From the NCBI GenBank assembly GCA_029204225.1, contig CM055109.1, forward strand, positions 1,778,340 to 1,842,339: 64,000 bases of DNA, written 5' to 3'. Positions 55,014-64,000 of this stretch are shown here, in pieces. Each line of letters opens with the position of its first letter. The stretch's first letter is position 1. The position numbers and the translations under genes were made by a program. The notes beneath the pieces were generated by a model. That model ran no database searches. It was given only the letters and a program-made list of their open reading frames with translations, and was not told where the DNA came from. The DNA is from Diphasiastrum complanatum (lineage: Eukaryota > Streptophyta > Lycopodiopsida > Lycopodiales > Lycopodiaceae).

Positions 55014-55140
55014 TGTGAAAGATTCAACTAGTTTGATCATTTTGTCAATATTTCCATATTTGGCATTTTGAGGCCAAAACTTGTTTTAGACTTAGAGAAT
55101 AACTTTTCAAAGTTCATTAGTCTGAATTTCATTTGAATAT
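55014..55140 (+). mobile_element. Copia LTR fragment (start of the 55.7-kb LTR)
   Basis: TGTGAAAGATTCAACTAG and the next 125 bases repeat 55683-55810 directly. The rest of the LTR is missing here. Confidence 0.85.
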
Positions 55141-55682
55141 GTGTGCAAATTGTCAAGATATGGAAAAACTAGCTACATTGGTGAGCATTGTTTTGATGTT
55201 GGATTTGTACTAGCATTCTTGGCTGGTTCTGCTGATGGAAATGAAGCTATTGGAGGCTCATTATGTCACTCATTCATATTCAATTCATCAAGGTATGATG
55301 GTATTTTGAGGCAAGATGAAGATGGAGGCTCATTCATGGAGTGTCATGGTGGATTCATGGCAACAATGGACAAAAAAGGAGGAGACATGCAAGCAAATGT
55401 TGATCACTCACATTTATTGTTTGTTTGTTGTATTTTTCCAGAGAGTTCAGAGTTGGAAGCAATCTCATTTACATTCTATGTGATTCTTCATTGCTCATTG
55501 AAGTGGTATTGCAACATTTTGTGATGGAGCAAGTCATTCCAAAGGAGGTGGAGCTTCAACATGTGTCTTCAAGAGAATGTGTAGCTGTGTCTTCACCAAA
55601 TCATTGGGAAAGGACTTGTTCATGAAGCATAGGACTTCACTTGGATTGCTATCAAAGTCTATCCTAAAACTAGAAGACGGAG
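55141..55682 (+). pseudogene. pol: Short copia internal piece with RNase H end
   Basis: The part 55141-55500 is an open but unrecognised frame (127 codons, 55141-55524). From 55515 the reading F-V-M-E-Q-V-I-P-K-E-V-E-L and, after one frameshift, T-K-S-L-G-K-D-L-F-M-K-H-R-T-S-L-G-L gives the last residues of copia RNase H. It ends directly at the next LTR. Confidence 0.7.
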
Positions 55683-56964
55683 TGTGAAAGATTCATAGTA
55701 GTTTGATCATTTTGTCAATATTTTCATATTTGGCATATTGAGGCCAAAACTTGTTTTAGACTTAGAAAATAACTTTTCAAAGTTCGTTAGTCTAACTTTC
55801 ATTTGAATAAATACTTTTTGAAAGTGTGGGAAAGTTTGGAGGCGAGTTTTAGAAGATTCAAATTTGAATAGTTGGGTACATTAATCTAGACCCAAACATA
55901 GTAGGGTTAGCATTTTGGTGGAAAAGCCAAGTGGCCAAATAGGGTTTGGACCTGCTATAAAATGATGTAACTCATGGAGAGAGTGATCTTCTCTCTTCTC
56001 TATCTCATTTCATGCTTGTACATGGTTCTCTTGGGTTCTAGTATCCATTGGTGCACTATATTGGTGATTGCATGCAATTTTATGTGTAGAATGATCCGTA
56101 ATTGTTATTTTTGGTTTTACATGTGTGAATGTAGCTTGCTAGTTTTGTACGGAGAACAATAGTACATAATCATTTAATTCAAGTTTGATAAATTTCTATT
56201 AGTGTTTGCATCTCATTTTGTGTGTAGATGTTGATTTTTCTACATTGGTGAGATTGGTAGTGTATTTCTCTTTCTAACCAAAGATCTTTCAAGTTGATTG
56301 GATCTTAAGGATTTGAAAACTTTCACAGAATTGTCCATAATGATCTAATGATTTTGATCCATGATTTTCACTACCAAACACCCCAAAACTAGTTGCATGC
56401 ATTATGACCTTCGAAACTTTCGCATGTGTGCATAACTCTGATGTTTACCTTTGCATGTAATTGTAGTTTGTTTATTTTCAGTTGCAAGTCAAGTTTCTAG
56501 AGCTCTTCATCATTGCATGTCGAAAGAACTAGAGTTTATGAGAAAAATTCTATGCTTATGATAAGCTAGATTTGGAAACAAGACCATTGAAGGGAACCAG
56601 GTTCATGTTCCACTTTTTAAGATCCTTTCCGAGAATCCAATGTATATGTAATTGGAAAGGCCAATTGATTTTGCATAATTTAATGTTCCACTTTTTAAGA
56701 TCCTTTCCGAGAATCCAATGTATATGTAATTGGAAAGGCCAATTGATTTTGCATAATTTAAAGATATCCTTTGGGGGGGGGGGGGGGGGGGGGGTGTTCT
56801 CCATCTTGACCCCTCAATGCTTTTGCTGCATGTGAATGATTTTGTGATTAGTGTTTTTAAGTATAATTTGAAATCAAATGATTCAAGACCTCCTTTATGT
56901 AAAAGTAAAGTCAGTAAGTTCAAGATCCTAAAGATTGTAGGACAACCCTCCCTTGAGGTTCACA
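55683..56964 (+). mobile_element. Copia LTR, complete (1282 bp)
   Basis: TGTGAAAGATTC to GAGGTTCACA, with matching inverted ends TGTGAA/TTCACA. It is preceded by an RNase H end and followed by a PBS (56968-56980), so it has internal DNA on both sides. Inside are a 78-bp tandem duplication (56606-56761) and a G22 run (56773-56794). Confidence 0.85.
56606..56794. repeat. 78-bp tandem duplication and G22 tract inside the LTR
   Basis: Units 56606-56683 and 56684-56761 are identical as far as I can read them (tgttccactttttaagatcc...cataatttaa). A run of 22 G (56773-56794) follows 11 bases later. On the opposite strand this makes a P-P-P-P-P-P artefact frame. Confidence 0.95.
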
Positions 56965-56967
56965 CTT

Positions 56968-56980
56968 TGGTATCAAAGCC
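56968..56980 (+). other. Copia primer binding site, tRNA-Met type
   Basis: TGGTATCAAAGCC, one base from TGGTATCAGAGCC, three bases after the LTR end at 56964. Confidence 0.9.
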
Positions 56981-58597
56981 AAGTTTTTACATCTTGTGAA
57001 TTTCTTGTGAGGATTTCTTTGCATAAAATAGATGCTAACCCCTCGAACTCTACATCTTTACTTTTGAATTGACTTCCCATCTACTCTTATCTCTTTTCCT
57101 TTTCTTACAAGACTTTTTCAATTCAAAAGAAAAACCATCTACAACTAGGTGATCCTAGAAAGATAGACCTTCAGATTTTCTTTTGTTTCCAACCCAATGC
57201 CATAAGAATTGTAGTTTCCATTTTTTCCTTTCTGGGGAGTAGCACTATTCTGAATTCCAAGTTTTTCCATACTATTGGCTTTGAAATCTGTGCTTCAGGA
57301 AGTACCTTTTGCTCCAACAAAGATGACCAGCTCTTCATAAAGCACTCCAAGTTTCTCTCCATCACTATCACCATCTCCATCTACATCACCAAGATCGTCA
57401 TCTTTTCGTCCGAGAAGAATCTTGTCGATGAAGGTGAGATTGAAGACTTTAGCATCTTTATATTTGCATTATCATCTAATCAAAATGATCAAGCGTGGTA
57501 TATTAACTCGGGAGCCACAAGACACATGACAGGTAACAAGAATTGGTTCAGTAGCTTGAAAGTGTTGGATAATGAAACTTCTGTTTCACAAACAAATGGT
57601 GATGTGTGCAAGATCAAGGGGATAGGCACCGTTTCAATCCAACTACCTGATGGCAAAAACAGGTTGATCAGGGAGGTACTTTACGTACCAGGTTTGAAGA
57701 AAAATCTACTTTCTGTTGGAGTCATTATTGATCAAAAGTTGAAAGTATAATTTGTCCATGATCGTTGGTTATGTGAACCAAAAGTTCAGAGTTATTGCGA
57801 ATGGAGTAAGGGAGCCCAATACAAAATTGTACAGGTTGAATGCTACAATCAAGGGACAACATGGACTCGTATCGTCCATTCCATCGCAAACTAAGTTGTG
57901 GCATAAGAGGCTTGGTCACTTGAACTTAGGAAGCCTCAGTTTGATGAGAAAATTGGAGATGGTAACAGGATTGCCTACCATAGAAGACCACTTGAAATCG
58001 ATGTGTGAATCATGTGTATATGGGAAACAACATCAAGAAAAGTTCAATAAAGGTGGTGTTGCAAGGGCAAAGAACATCCTGGATTTGATCCACACAGCAG
58101 GCCTATGAGAACCATGTCCTTAGGTAAAGCCTTCTATTTCATGACCTTTATTGATGATATGTCACGTAAGACGTGGATCTACTTCTTGAAGAAGAAATCA
58201 GATGCATTTGACAATTTCCAGAGCTTCAAAGCATTGGGCAAAAATTAGATAGATAGGAAGATCAAAGTCCTAAGATCATATAGTGGAGGTGAGTACAAGT
58301 CTAATGACTTCAATGATCTTTGTGATCAATGTGGGATTAAAAGACAATTTACACAAGCTCATACTCCTGCTCTCGATGGTGTAGCTGAGTGCAAGAATCG
58401 TATGATTGTGAAAGTGTCAGATCTATGCTAGCTGAGATGAAACTACCAAAAGATTTTTGGGCAGGCCTATGAAATAGAGTATGTTGCATCAGTAGTGGCC
58501 AACGAGATGATTTGGCTCAAGCTGTTCCTGGACGAATTGGGAGAAACAAGGAACCAACCTCTGGTTTTGTAGATGGATAACACATCTGCAATAGGTA
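56981..58597 (+). pseudogene. int: Copia internal region: protease, integrase and RNase H scrap
   Basis: 57170-57380 contains an open frame on the minus strand only and may be an inverted gag piece. From 57490, W-Y-I-N-S-G-A-T-R-H-M-T-G is a protease site with Asp changed to Asn, followed by R-E-V-L-Y-V-P-G-L-K-K-N-L-L-S-V. The frame 57752-58108 holds the finger (W-H-K-R-L-G-H-L, C-E-S-C-V-Y-G-K). 58110-58440 gives the core with F-M-T-F-I-D-D-M-S and D-G-V-A-E. 58465-58597 jumps to RNase H (Y-V-A-S-V-V-A-N-E, L-W-M-D-N-T-S-A-I-G). RT is missing. Confidence 0.85.
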
Positions 58598-60465
58598 TTA
58601 GTGATGCTCTTAAAAACACTGAACTTGTTGAAGTAGTCCTAAATGGACTTAGAGATGAGTATGACAATATTGTGCAGACTTATGCTGTCAGAGAGGATCT
58701 TCCATCCTTGGAGACACTGCAAGGTGTTCTCATTGCTGAAGAAAGCAGGCAAGAGAACAAGATGCTGAGGATCAACAGACTTTCATTGAAAGATGGTGGA
58801 GATGACAAAGCACTCTTCATCAGAGACAAGTCAAGAGGCAAGGGCAAAGGACAACAACACTTCAAGAAGGACAAAGCCAGAAAAGGTAGTGAGGATCAGT
58901 TCTCACAAGGTGCAACATCCAGTGGCAAGAAGAAGTTGTCAAAGATCAAGTATTTTTTCTGTGGAAAGAAAGGACACTATGCATCAAATTGTTTCAAGAA
59001 GAAGAACCAATCTAAGCAAGCTAACCTTACTAATGAGGATGAGTGTGAGGGTGTAGAGAGTGAAAGAGAGGATTCATTAATTATGTCTACTTTTTCATCT
59101 TTTCCTTTTAAGAATGAAGAAGTCTGGTGGATAGATAGTGGGGCTAGTTTTCACATGTCTTGTTCTAGGACCTCTTTCACTAATCTCATGCCATATCTAG
59201 GTGCAAAAAGGTCAATCTATACTGCTAATGATGTAGAGTGTAGGATTGAAGGAATAGGTAGCATTCCATTACATGCATCATCATCAAAATCTTTTTGCTT
59301 ACATGATGTACTGTATATACCTAGATTGACTAAGAATCTCATTAGTGTAGGACAATTGTTTGATAGTGGATTGGATGTCAAGTTTCAAGCTGATAAGTGT
59401 ATAATCTCAAGAGAAAATGAAGTTATTGCTAGAGGATCTAGAATTGGTAAGTTGTACAAACTAGATTCTAGGGAGAGTGCTAACATTTCAGATATTGCTT
59501 ATGAGACCAAGGTTCTACAGGAGAATCTGTGGCACAAGAGATTGGGTCATCCCAATTTCAAATTCATGCAATCTATGGTCAAAGAAGGAAAAGTTGTTGG
59601 TCTACCAAAGACACTGTCAAAGGAGCTTCTACCTTGTGAAGCTTGTGTGCTGGCAAAGTCACACAGAAGACCTTTTCCTAGATCAAGTATCAAGACAAAG
59701 CAACTATTTGAACTTGTACACTCAGATGTTCATTTCTCATTAACTAAGAGTAGAGTAGTCAACTGCTTTGTCTCTTTTGTAGATGATTATACAAGACATT
59801 CTTGGATTTATATGTTGTCTTCAAAAGCCATGGTTTATGATGTTTTTCTTACTTTTAAAGCTTATGTAGAGAAGCAATTTCCTTTCAAGATAAAAGCTTT
59901 AAGAAGTGATAGTGGTGGGGAATACACTTTCAATAAGTTTAAAGACTTTTGTGAGAGAGAGGGTATTCAAAGAGAGTTCTCTTGTTCATATACTCCTCAG
60001 CAAAATGGAGTTGTTGAGAGAAAAAATAGAACTTTGTGTGAATGTGCAAAAGCCATTAGGCTAGAAGCTTCTCTGCCTAAAGAATTTTGGGGAGAGGCAG
60101 TTGCATGTGCAAACTATCTTTGTAATAGGCTTTCAAATCTTGCAATAGGAGGAAAGACACCATTTGTGATGTTGTATAAGAAAAAGCGTAAGGTAGATCA
60201 TCTTAGGATTTTTGGCTATGTATGCTTTGTGCATGTGCCTCTAGAAACTAGGAAGAAGAAAGATCCTAGTGCAGTAAAAGGAATTTTTGTAGGTTATGCA
60301 TCTACTAAAAAAGCATACAAGATTTATTTGCCCTCTAGTGACAAAATGTTGTTAGTAGAGATGTGGTCTTCCATGAAGATCAAATATTTAACTTGGATGA
60401 TGCACAGATCAAAGAGACTCATGCAAGATCAATCATCAACCTTGATGCTGTTCAAGAAGAGGTGA
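58573..60465 (+). pseudogene. gag-int: Chimeric 630-codon ORF: RNase H scrap fused to Gag-protease-integrase of a CoB relative
   Basis: The longest open frame of the window. Residues 1-8 (M-D-N-T-S-A-I-G) belong to RNase H of the previous copia. From residue 9 it is CoB-type Gag (L-V-E-V-V-L-N-G-L, P-S-L-E-T-L-Q-G-V-L-I-A-E-E). The knuckle near residue 130-145 reads Y-F-F-C-G-K-K-G-H-Y-A-S-N-C, with its first Cys changed to Tyr. Protease W-I-D-S-G-A-S-F-H-M follows, then finger R-L-G-H-P-N and C-E-A-C-V-L-A-K. The core has V-H-S-D-V-H-F, F-V-D-D-Y-T-R, L-R-S-D-S-G-G-E-Y and Q-Q-N-G-V-V-E-R-K-N, all DDE residues present. A frameshift near 60360 ends it. Confidence 0.9.
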
Positions 60466-61140
60466 GGCTGAGGCTGAGGCTTGAGGAGGAGCAGATTCAA
60501 ACTACCACACCAAGAAGATCTACACGAGCAAGATCTGAGCCAAGGAGGCTCACATATGATGAAGAAGGAAGGCAAGTGGAAGGCGAAACTTCCTATCATG
60601 CACTTTTTATATCAGATGAAGAGCCTAAGGATGTCTAAGAAGCTTTTCAATCCAAGGAGTGGGTTGAAGCAATGACCCAAGAATTTGAAGCCTTGATGTC
60701 AAATAACACATGGGAGCTTGTGGAGCCACCAAACAACATGCATGTGATCGGATGTAAGTGGGTATTCAGAATAAAGTATAATCATGATGGATCTATCAAT
60801 AAGTATAAGACAAGACTTTGTGCTAAAGGCTACTCACAGATTAAAGGTCTTGATTATCAAGATACCTTTGCACCAGTTGCAAAAATGGTAACAATTCGAA
60901 TACTCATCGCTCTTGCATCTTTTCACAAATGGAGTATGTTCCAGTTTGATGTTTCTAATGCATTTCTCAATGGTTACCTTGAGGAAGAGACTTATATGGA
61001 GCAGCCTCTAGGTTTTGTGAAGGAATGTGATGAATCAAAAGTTTGTCTTTTGTTCAAAAGTCTGTATGGACTGAAACAGGCACCAAGGTTCTTGGTATGC
61101 AAGGCTCAATTCCTATCTCATATCACTCGGATTTTGTCTA
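60363..61140 (+). pseudogene. pol: CoB relative: integrase-RT linker and RT N-terminal half
   Basis: The frame 60363-60638 has R-R-S-T-R-A-R-S-E-P-R-R-L, the linker also present in CoB at 21280-21341. After a TAA at 60636-60638 the frame 60672-61145 (157 codons) gives RT: N-T-W-E-L-V-E-P-P, C-K-W-V-F-R-I-K-Y, L-C-A-K-G-Y-S-Q, F-A-P-V-A-K-M, Q-F-D-V-S-N-A-F-L-N-G and L-Y-G-L-K-Q-A-P-R. The first catalytic Asp is intact. Confidence 0.9.
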
Positions 61141-62157
61141 AGTGAATATGACCCTTCTCTGTATTATAAGTTTGTAGATAACTTTGTAGTTATTCTTCTC
61201 ATCTATGTAAATAATATCATTCTTTGTGGAAACAGTGAAAAGTGAGTTGAAGAAACTAAGCATGCACTTGGTACTGGAGTTTAAGATGCAGGATTAGGAG
61301 TTCTTCACTATATTCTAGGCCCTGAAATAGATATTTGGAAAGGTCATGCATTTATAAGCCAAAGTAGATATGCACTTTCCATGCTCAGAAAATTTCATAT
61401 GGAGAACTGTAAAGGCATAGATACACCTATGGAGCACACTGTAAAAGTTCCTATTAAAGATAATGAAAAATCATTTGAGGACATCACTCTTTATAGGAGT
61501 CTTATTGGCTCACTTATTTAGTTAACAGTGACTAGGCCTGATCTAAACTTTTGTGCTCATAAGCTAAGTCACCACATGCAGGATCCAAAGTTATATCATT
61601 GGAAGTCTTGAGGTATATATCTTCTACCTTGGATTATGGACTATACTATGAAGGAGAAGATTTGACTTTGATTTCTTTTTCAGATTCAAATTTTGCAAGA
61701 GACAAGTTGTTTAGGAAATCCACAAGTGCTTACACTATATTTCTTGGAGGAAATTTGGTTTTTTGGCTGTCAAAGAAACAGGCAACTATTTCCTTATCAT
61801 CTTGTGAAGCTGAATACAAATCTCTTACAACAACAACAAAGGAGGTTTTATGGATCAAAAGGCTACTTTTGGAGCTTAAGTGTTATGCAGATGAAGAGCT
61901 ACCAATTATCAAGAATGATAACATTTCTGCTCAGGCTCTTGCAAATAATCTAGTCTTTCATGCAAGGAGCAAACATATTGAAGTGACTCATCATTTTGTA
62001 AGAGAAAGAAGTCATTGGAAGAGAGATCTCATTGGAGCATGTTTCATCTTCAGATTGTGTTGCAGATCTTCTCACCAAGCCTCTACTCAAGAATGTCTTT
62101 ATGAATATGAGGTCTAACCTTGGTCCATTTTTGAAATCTATGTTGATAGGAACATAA
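61141..62157 (+). pseudogene. pol: CoB relative: RT palm end and RNase H
   Basis: Near 61205 the metal site reads Y-V-N-N in place of Y-V-D-D (both GAT codons now AAT), so RT is inactive. 61250-61600 carries many stops. The frame 61599-62117 (172 codons) is RNase H: I-S-F-S-D-S-N-F-A-R, S-S-C-E-A-E-Y-K-S, L-W-I-K-R-L-L-L-E-L, D-N-I-S-A-Q-A-L-A-N-N and A-R-S-K-H-I-E-V-T-H. A frameshift near 62010 disturbs the last residues; A-D-L-L-T-K-P remains in another frame. Confidence 0.9.
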
Positions 62158-62171
62158 ATTTTAAGGAAGAG

Positions 62172-62900
62172 TGTGAAGAATATTAAAATATTATCTTTCT
62201 ATCTCGAGTTTGGGAGTCATGTCCATGATAATTTCCACTAGATTTCATGTTGTACATATAAGGAGTGTAAATTGAGCACATATCCTTCTAGTGTAGCTTG
62301 GATTTGAGTTAGATAGTTCAATTATGATGACATGCAGATGTTTAGATAGCATGCAAAGTCTTACTGTATGCATGCAAGCCACATGCAATCAGTACATGCA
62401 ACATGCAAAGTAGTTTCTGTGATTTACACATGTCTAGACAATCTTATGAGTTGACATGCAGTACATGCACCATACATGCATGCAGTTACACATGTGGATC
62501 TCTAGTAGGTGAATTAGTTCAGTTAAGTGGACTTTCCATGCAACTCCACTGTAGGAATTCGAGTCTCTCTCATGTAGGAAAAGTTGGGCATGTTTTGCCA
62601 TATTGTGAATATTGAGATTTTGGTGTTTTGGACTCATTCTCTCTCTACTCGAGTTTTCTATGTATGATGTTCTCTCTCTACCCGAGAGCAGCTTCTTTTT
62701 TCCATACTGAACACTTAGAATTATTTCTGACATTCATTTCTCATAATGAAGAGTTAGATTTTTTCATCAGATGTATGTCATTGTGCTCTTCTGCCTTAGA
62801 TTTTTCAAGCCTACTGTTCTTTGATCAATCTTGTCAATCACAACATCTCAATAAAATCCTATAAGGTGTGGTGAAGTTCACATGTGCTAAAAACTTCACA
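62172..62900 (+). mobile_element. 3' LTR of the CoB relative (729 bp)
   Basis: It follows the polypurine tract ttttaaggaagag (62159-62171) and starts TGTGAAGAAT. The best end is AAACTTCACA at 62900, giving 7-bp inverted ends TGTGAAG/CTTCACA like CoB. A catgca-rich zone lies at 62340-62490. The start resembles the minus-strand LTR start of CoB. Confidence 0.8.
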
Positions 62901-62904
62901 TAAG

Positions 62905-62925
62905 TCTCTCTCTCTCATCTCTCTC

Positions 62926-63021
<96 letters not shown>

Positions 63022-63044
63022 CTCCTCTCTTCTCTCTCTCTCTC
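62905..63044. repeat. (CT)n microsatellite, slightly interrupted
   Basis: About 140 bases of CT repeat with a few extra C or T, right after the LTR end. Confidence 0.95.
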
Positions 63045-64000
63045 AATATTAAGATATTAGATTGATATTATTCAGCAAATAAAACACGTGTTATTTAACT
63101 AAAAATGTAAGCTATATTATTTTATGATTTTCAAAAGTTATTATAATATTTTCAAAATCAATACTTTTTGTATATTAGCACAATATAATGCAAACATCAA
63201 AGTTGATGAAACTTCATTCAAAGGTGGTGTTAAAAAACACCTTTTAAAAAACTTGAAACTATTATTTGAAAACTTATCATCTTCAATGATCAATCATTGT
63301 TTTGCCTTTAGTATAGCCATCTTAGGAATCTCAATGCTTTTTATTTTATGGAGATCTTTTCGAGGTTTCCAACTCCAAACTATGCTTGAAACATTTTCCC
63401 ATCTATTCGGATTATTAAGGTTCACTTTCCATTGCTTATTCCAACAATCTTAATAGCGTTCTTTTTCTGACATGTTTCCTCTAGAACAAGGGGCCCACCA
63501 TTGCACCAAATATTTTCATGTAGTTACTGGATTGCTTATCTGTTTCAACTTGTGATAATGTGACTCCTAACCAAATAGGATACAAATCATATGAACATCT
63601 ACTTGAGGCTTGAATGCTTCCATTGGTCTCTCGTATGCTGGTCCGCAATAATGTTTTTCTTATTCTTCTATTTCATTAGCATCTGAATTTGCATCATTTT
63701 CAAGAATTGTAGAATCTCTCCAATGAGTATTCAGCCAAAAACCATCTTGTGACTTCTCGTATTGTTTGCTCTCTATATTCATGAGAGCGCGAATTTGTCT
63801 CCAATAGATAATCACAGGAGTGATGAACTTTGTTAATTCAAGTGGGTTCAATTGATTTTGAAGATAGCCCTCCCCAATATTTCAAGTACCTATGAATTCC
63901 GCCATTGATTATATCTCTATCTTTAAGAATAGGAACAATTGTAGTGCTTTAAGAATTCCAATTGGCAGAAGAGAACACCTATGTTCATCAACCTTCCATA
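63045..64000 (-). other. AT-rich DNA with possible minus-strand coding remnants
   Basis: The minus frame 63851-63660 (63 codons) has coding-like composition: Y-W-R-Q-I-R-A-L-M-N-I-E and N-T-H-W-R-D-S-T. Further left on the minus strand, I-W-L-G-V-T-L-S-Q-V-E-T-D-K and M-K-I-F-G-A-M-V-G-P can be read across stops. I do not recognise the family; a decayed host or transposon gene is possible. The plus-strand 109-codon frame (63124-63453) with a hydrophobic segment looks accidental. Confidence 0.3.

Noticed and set aside
56556-56923. Proline-rich and glycine-rich frames on both strands
   Set aside because: They arise from the G22 run and the 78-bp tandem duplication inside an LTR.
63124-63453. 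109-codon plus-strand frame with a hydrophobic segment
   Set aside because: The antisense strand has more protein-like segments, there is no domain, and AT-rich DNA favours such frames.

Overview
The window is repeat-rich nuclear DNA of a land plant. The evidence is dense, nested and decayed LTR retrotransposons of both superfamilies. The Ty1/copia copies use initiator-tRNA-Met primer sites, and at least one Ty3/gypsy lineage uses tRNA-Asp primer sites. Plant-style TG...CA LTRs, polypurine tracts, long (TC)n tracts and a Pol III tRNA-like gene fit this reading. The species cannot be named from the sequence. No intact host protein-coding gene was recognised, and almost every coding stretch is broken by stops, frameshifts or truncation. 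Gene-like calls below are therefore mostly pseudogenes. 'GyA', 'CoA' and 'CoB' are local family names, not database names.

Layout. 1-2607: minus-strand GyA gypsy copy (protease-RT spacer, CCHC knuckles, gag, PBS, start of LTR). 2608-4974: no gene seen. 4975-5510: decayed minus-strand copia PBS and LTR with a TATA box. 5553-6828: 3' half of a plus-strand copia and its LTR. 6829-16553: plus-strand GyA copy (gag end, protease, RT, RNase H, integrase), then a scrambled zone (inverted integrase and ORF3 pieces, direct duplication of the pol end plus leader), then a third ORF (ORF3). 16554-19404: CoA copia copy a (minus). 19405-26270: an older plus-strand copia split by CoB, a 5.0-kb minus-strand copia at 19465-24481 with both LTRs and a 5-bp target duplication. 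26290-31735: four more retroelement pieces. 31740-32455: an inverted copy of the DNA CoB landed in (an empty site), then repeat R. 32640-33085: promoter-like DNA and a tRNA-like gene. 33765-34935: tandem duplication. 35290-40871: copia LTR remnant and CoA copy b. 40872-47140: gypsy LTR ends, a gypsy gag, and a copia with a gypsy end inside it. 47150-51950: copia LTR, PBS and gag, a GyA LTR piece, CoA copy c, second copy of R. 52357-54850: minus-strand gypsy gag, PBS and LTR, with a long (TC)n tract. 55014-62900: a tandem copia (LTR piece - internal - LTR - PBS - internal) fused to a CoB relative that has its 3' LTR. 62905-64000: (CT)n and unassigned AT-rich DNA.

The strongest leads follow. 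(1) GyA carries a third ORF downstream of pol, preceded by a duplicated and conserved pyrimidine tract plus AG that looks like a splice acceptor. Its C-terminal part has a coiled-coil-like stretch and three closely spaced Q-T-D/N motifs resembling dynein light chain LC8 binding sites. (2) The inverted GyA copies share two in-frame stops at the zinc knuckles. (3) CoB has a precise paralogous empty site inside the same window. (4) A tRNA-Ile-like gene keeps its A box, B box and T6 terminator but has an abnormal anticodon arm. (5) A CpG-containing motif recurs in copia LTRs and in the unrelated gypsy leader.
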